A DNA stretch of 64,000 nt from Rhineura floridana (lineage: Eukaryota; Chordata; Lepidosauria; Squamata; Rhineuridae). The position numbers and the translations under genes are program-made. The stretch lies in the NCBI RefSeq assembly GCF_030035675.1, contig NC_084497.1, positions 29,834,437-29,898,436 on the forward strand. The letters run 5' to 3'. Positions 39,640-64,000 of this stretch are shown here, one piece after another (the stretch's first letter is position 1; every line of letters starts with the position of its first letter). The notes beneath the pieces are model-generated. The model was not told the DNA's origin, did no database searches, and worked only from the letters and a program-made list of their open reading frames with translations.

Positions 39640-40157
39640 CACTCGAAAGGAGATGAAAGACTGCGCACGCGCAGCAAATTAACGTCCTTCGCCAGAGTTT
39701 TTACTTTCTTTTTTTTAAACTCCCCCTCCCTCTGGACACATACGTCACGCCCTCCACCCTCAAATAGGGGGCGGAGCCAAGGTGGTGGTGGAGGGAAAAG
39801 CCTGGTTGAGACGAGGGAGATGTCACCGACGGCCTTTAAAGGTAACCCCGCCTGCTCGGATTGGAAAACAGCCAATCTGCCCGAAGCCGCCGCCTCCTAA
39901 CCACACCCTTTCCCCTTGAGCTCTGGCGCCGTGACGCCACCGCGTTGGCGCCTGGCGTCACAGGCCGGCGACGAGCTAGAGCCCTTAACAGGGCGCGACC
40001 TGCTTGGGCCCGCGTCGTGCATCGGGAGGACGGGGAGGAGCCGGAACCGGGATCGCCCCGTTTCCGTTTCCAGGGCCGTCCGGTTCGCTTTCCGCTTCCG
40101 GGTTTGCCTCCCTATTCCCCCCTTCTTCCCTCTCCAGGTCCTCGGGCTGGGCCCGGG
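39640..40157 (+). promoter_or_regulatory. USP48: USP48 CpG-rich promoter and 5' UTR
   Basis: GC- and CpG-rich sequence directly upstream of the USP48 start; CpG density is clearly higher than in the surrounding introns and continues to about 40330. Visible sites: an NRF1-type palindrome at 39662-39673, CRE-like TACGTCAC at 39741-39748, GC box GGGGCGGAG at 39767-39775, CCAAT at 39872-39876 and its reverse ATTGG at 39860-39864. No TATA box was seen near the start. The transcription start is unknown. The frame of USP48 is open upstream to 39861 but contains no in-frame ATG. Confidence 0.75.
39662..39673. promoter_or_regulatory. NRF1-type binding site
   Basis: TGCGCACGCGCA matches the NRF1 consensus YGCGCAYGCGCR exactly. 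It is the only perfect match noticed and lies about 490 bp before the USP48 start codon at the edge of the CpG-rich block. Confidence 0.6.
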
Positions 40158-62900
<22,743 letters not shown>

Positions 62901-63152
62901 GTAGGAAGAAGAGGAGAGGATGGGGGGGGGAGGTTGTGTCTTAGGAGGTGGGGGAGGAGCAATTATAATAATAGTAATAGTAATAATAATAAAAATTTAT
63001 TTCTGAGTTGCCTATCTGGCCAAAAAACGGCCACTCTAGGCGATGTACAATCCATTAATTAATGTATAGTACCTGCTTGTCAGGATTATTTTATTTTTAA
63101 GGATTTGTAGGCTGCTTAATCACTGAAAATCTCTAAGCACAGTTATTATATT

Positions 63153-63322
63153 AATTGTTTTATGTGCCTCCAAGTCGATTTTGACTTATGGCGACCCTAT
63201 GAAGAGGGTTTTCATGAGGCTGAGAGGCAGTGACTGGCCCAAGGTCACCCAGGGAGCTTCATGGCTGTGTGGGGATTCGAACCCTGGTCATAGTCCAACA
63301 CCTTAACCACTACACCACACTG
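63153..63322 (-). mobile_element. Sauria SINE
   Basis: Minus-strand copy with tail AAGTCGATTTTGACTTATGG, B box GGATTCGAACCC and head AACCACTACACCACACTG. It is immediately followed by a BovB reverse-transcriptase piece. Confidence 0.87.
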
Positions 63323-63595
63323 TATAGGTTGCGCATCAGGACAATCAGATGCTGTGGCACCCCCATTTCTTTTAAAGCATTCCATAGTTTTTCATGATCT
63401 ACACAGTCAAAGGCTTTGCTGTAATCTATAAAGCACAGGGTGATTTCCTTCTGAAATTCCTTGCTCCGTTCCATTATCCAACGTATGTTTGCGATATGAT
63501 CTCTGGTGCCTCTTCCCTTTCGAAATCCAGCTGGGACATTTGGCATTTCTCGCTCCATATACGGCAAGATATGATATCTAGGATACACACCTTAA
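63323..63595 (-). mobile_element. RTE-BovB reverse-transcriptase fragment
   Basis: The minus strand encodes AGFRKGRGTRDHIANIRWIM and CFIDYSKAFDCVDHEKLWNA, the BovB reverse transcriptase finger/palm region. It ends at the adjacent Sauria SINE head. Sequence at 63596-63790 (ACGGCAATGGTGAACCACCT) looks like another BovB- or SINE-related piece in the other orientation. Confidence 0.85.
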
Positions 63596-63913
63596 CACAG
63601 TGAGGGGGTTTGAGAGTGTCAAAGAAGCTGGGACTCCTAGCAGTGTCACGCAAGGCACAATGGTCAAAGCTGAGACACCAGTCTAAGATGCGTCCAGACT
63701 CAGAGGACGGCAATGGTGAACCACCTCTGAATACCTCTTACCACGAAAACCCTGTGAACAGAGTTATATGAATTACTCATTGTTAAAACCAGGCTGGGTT
63801 TCAGCAACATAAGTAATGCAGTTTTAAAGCAAATAAAAACCACATGGCATACAGCGAAGTCAACACCTGTGCAGAGTTGAATGCAGTCAGGGCTGCGTGA
63901 GCTTCTTCTTGGT

Positions 63914-64000
63914 CATAGAATCCTAGAGTTGGAAGGGGCCTTGTAGGCCATCCAGTCCAACCCCCTGCTCACAGCAGGAAATCCACAGCTAGAGCATCTC
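63914..64000 (-). mobile_element. CR1-like 3' end, cut by the window edge
   Basis: CATAGAATCCTAGAGTTGGA, AGGGGCCTTGTAGGCC and ATCCAGTCCAACCCCC are the reverse of a classical CR1 3' end. Confidence 0.78.

Noticed and set aside
39820-39900. Short upstream ORF (26 codons from ATG 39820)
   Set aside because: The transcription start is unknown; the ATG may lie before it. Too weak to call as a feature.
39861-40157. Open frame upstream of and in phase with the USP48 start, as if a ~99-residue N-terminal extension existed
   Set aside because: It opens only from a TTG, has no in-frame ATG, and is Arg/Pro-rich as expected from GC-rich 5' UTR. The conserved N terminus begins at 40158.

Overview
This is vertebrate nuclear DNA, most likely from a squamate reptile. 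The host genes are split into short exons with GT-AG introns. The introns are full of Sauria-type SINEs (tRNA head, RTE-BovB tail), BovB pieces, CR1 and L2 LINEs, hAT elements, a 5S-rRNA-derived SINE and short palindromic elements, a mix typical of lizards and snakes. Species cannot be read from the sequence alone.

Three host genes are present, in the order HSPG2 (+), LDLRAD2 (-), USP48 (+). This is the same order and relative orientation as human 1p36.12, so all three are called as orthologues. (1) Bases 1-25013 hold the last 37 coding exons of HSPG2 (perlecan). They encode about 1,703 C-terminal residues: eleven Ig domains of domain IV, the first cut by the window edge, then all of domain V (LG1, EGF1-2, LG2, EGF3-4, LG3; endorepellin). 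A roughly 1.9 kb 3' UTR ends near an AATAAA at 26888. (2) LDLRAD2 runs on the minus strand from 34383 down to 28184 in five coding exons that join to a 319-residue protein: signal peptide, CUB-like domain, LDL-receptor class A domain, one membrane span and a cysteine-rich tail. HSPG2 and LDLRAD2 converge tail to tail. (3) USP48 starts at 40158 behind a CpG-rich promoter. Seventeen exons, coding residues 1-736 including the whole USP catalytic domain, lie in the window; the C-terminal part is beyond the right edge. All exon phases agree and all three reading frames were followed through by hand.

The repeat landscape is informative. Two minus-strand CR1 LINEs (6618-8634 and 35332-38733) are nearly identical, so CR1 was recently active. 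The second splits an older SINE. Further nesting occurs at 40925-41615 (SINE containing a hAT containing BovB), 46359-46869 (a hAT with BED-finger coding sequence containing a CR1 tail) and 54003-54315 (a palindromic element containing a SINE). At least three families of short palindromic elements and one four-copy dispersed repeat could not be assigned to a named family.

No novel multi-gene system was found. The most interesting host-gene observations are an 18-nt candidate microexon in HSPG2 LG1 that would repeat a beta-strand motif, a GC-AG intron and a competing frame-shifting donor in USP48, and the eight-cysteine cytoplasmic tail of LDLRAD2.
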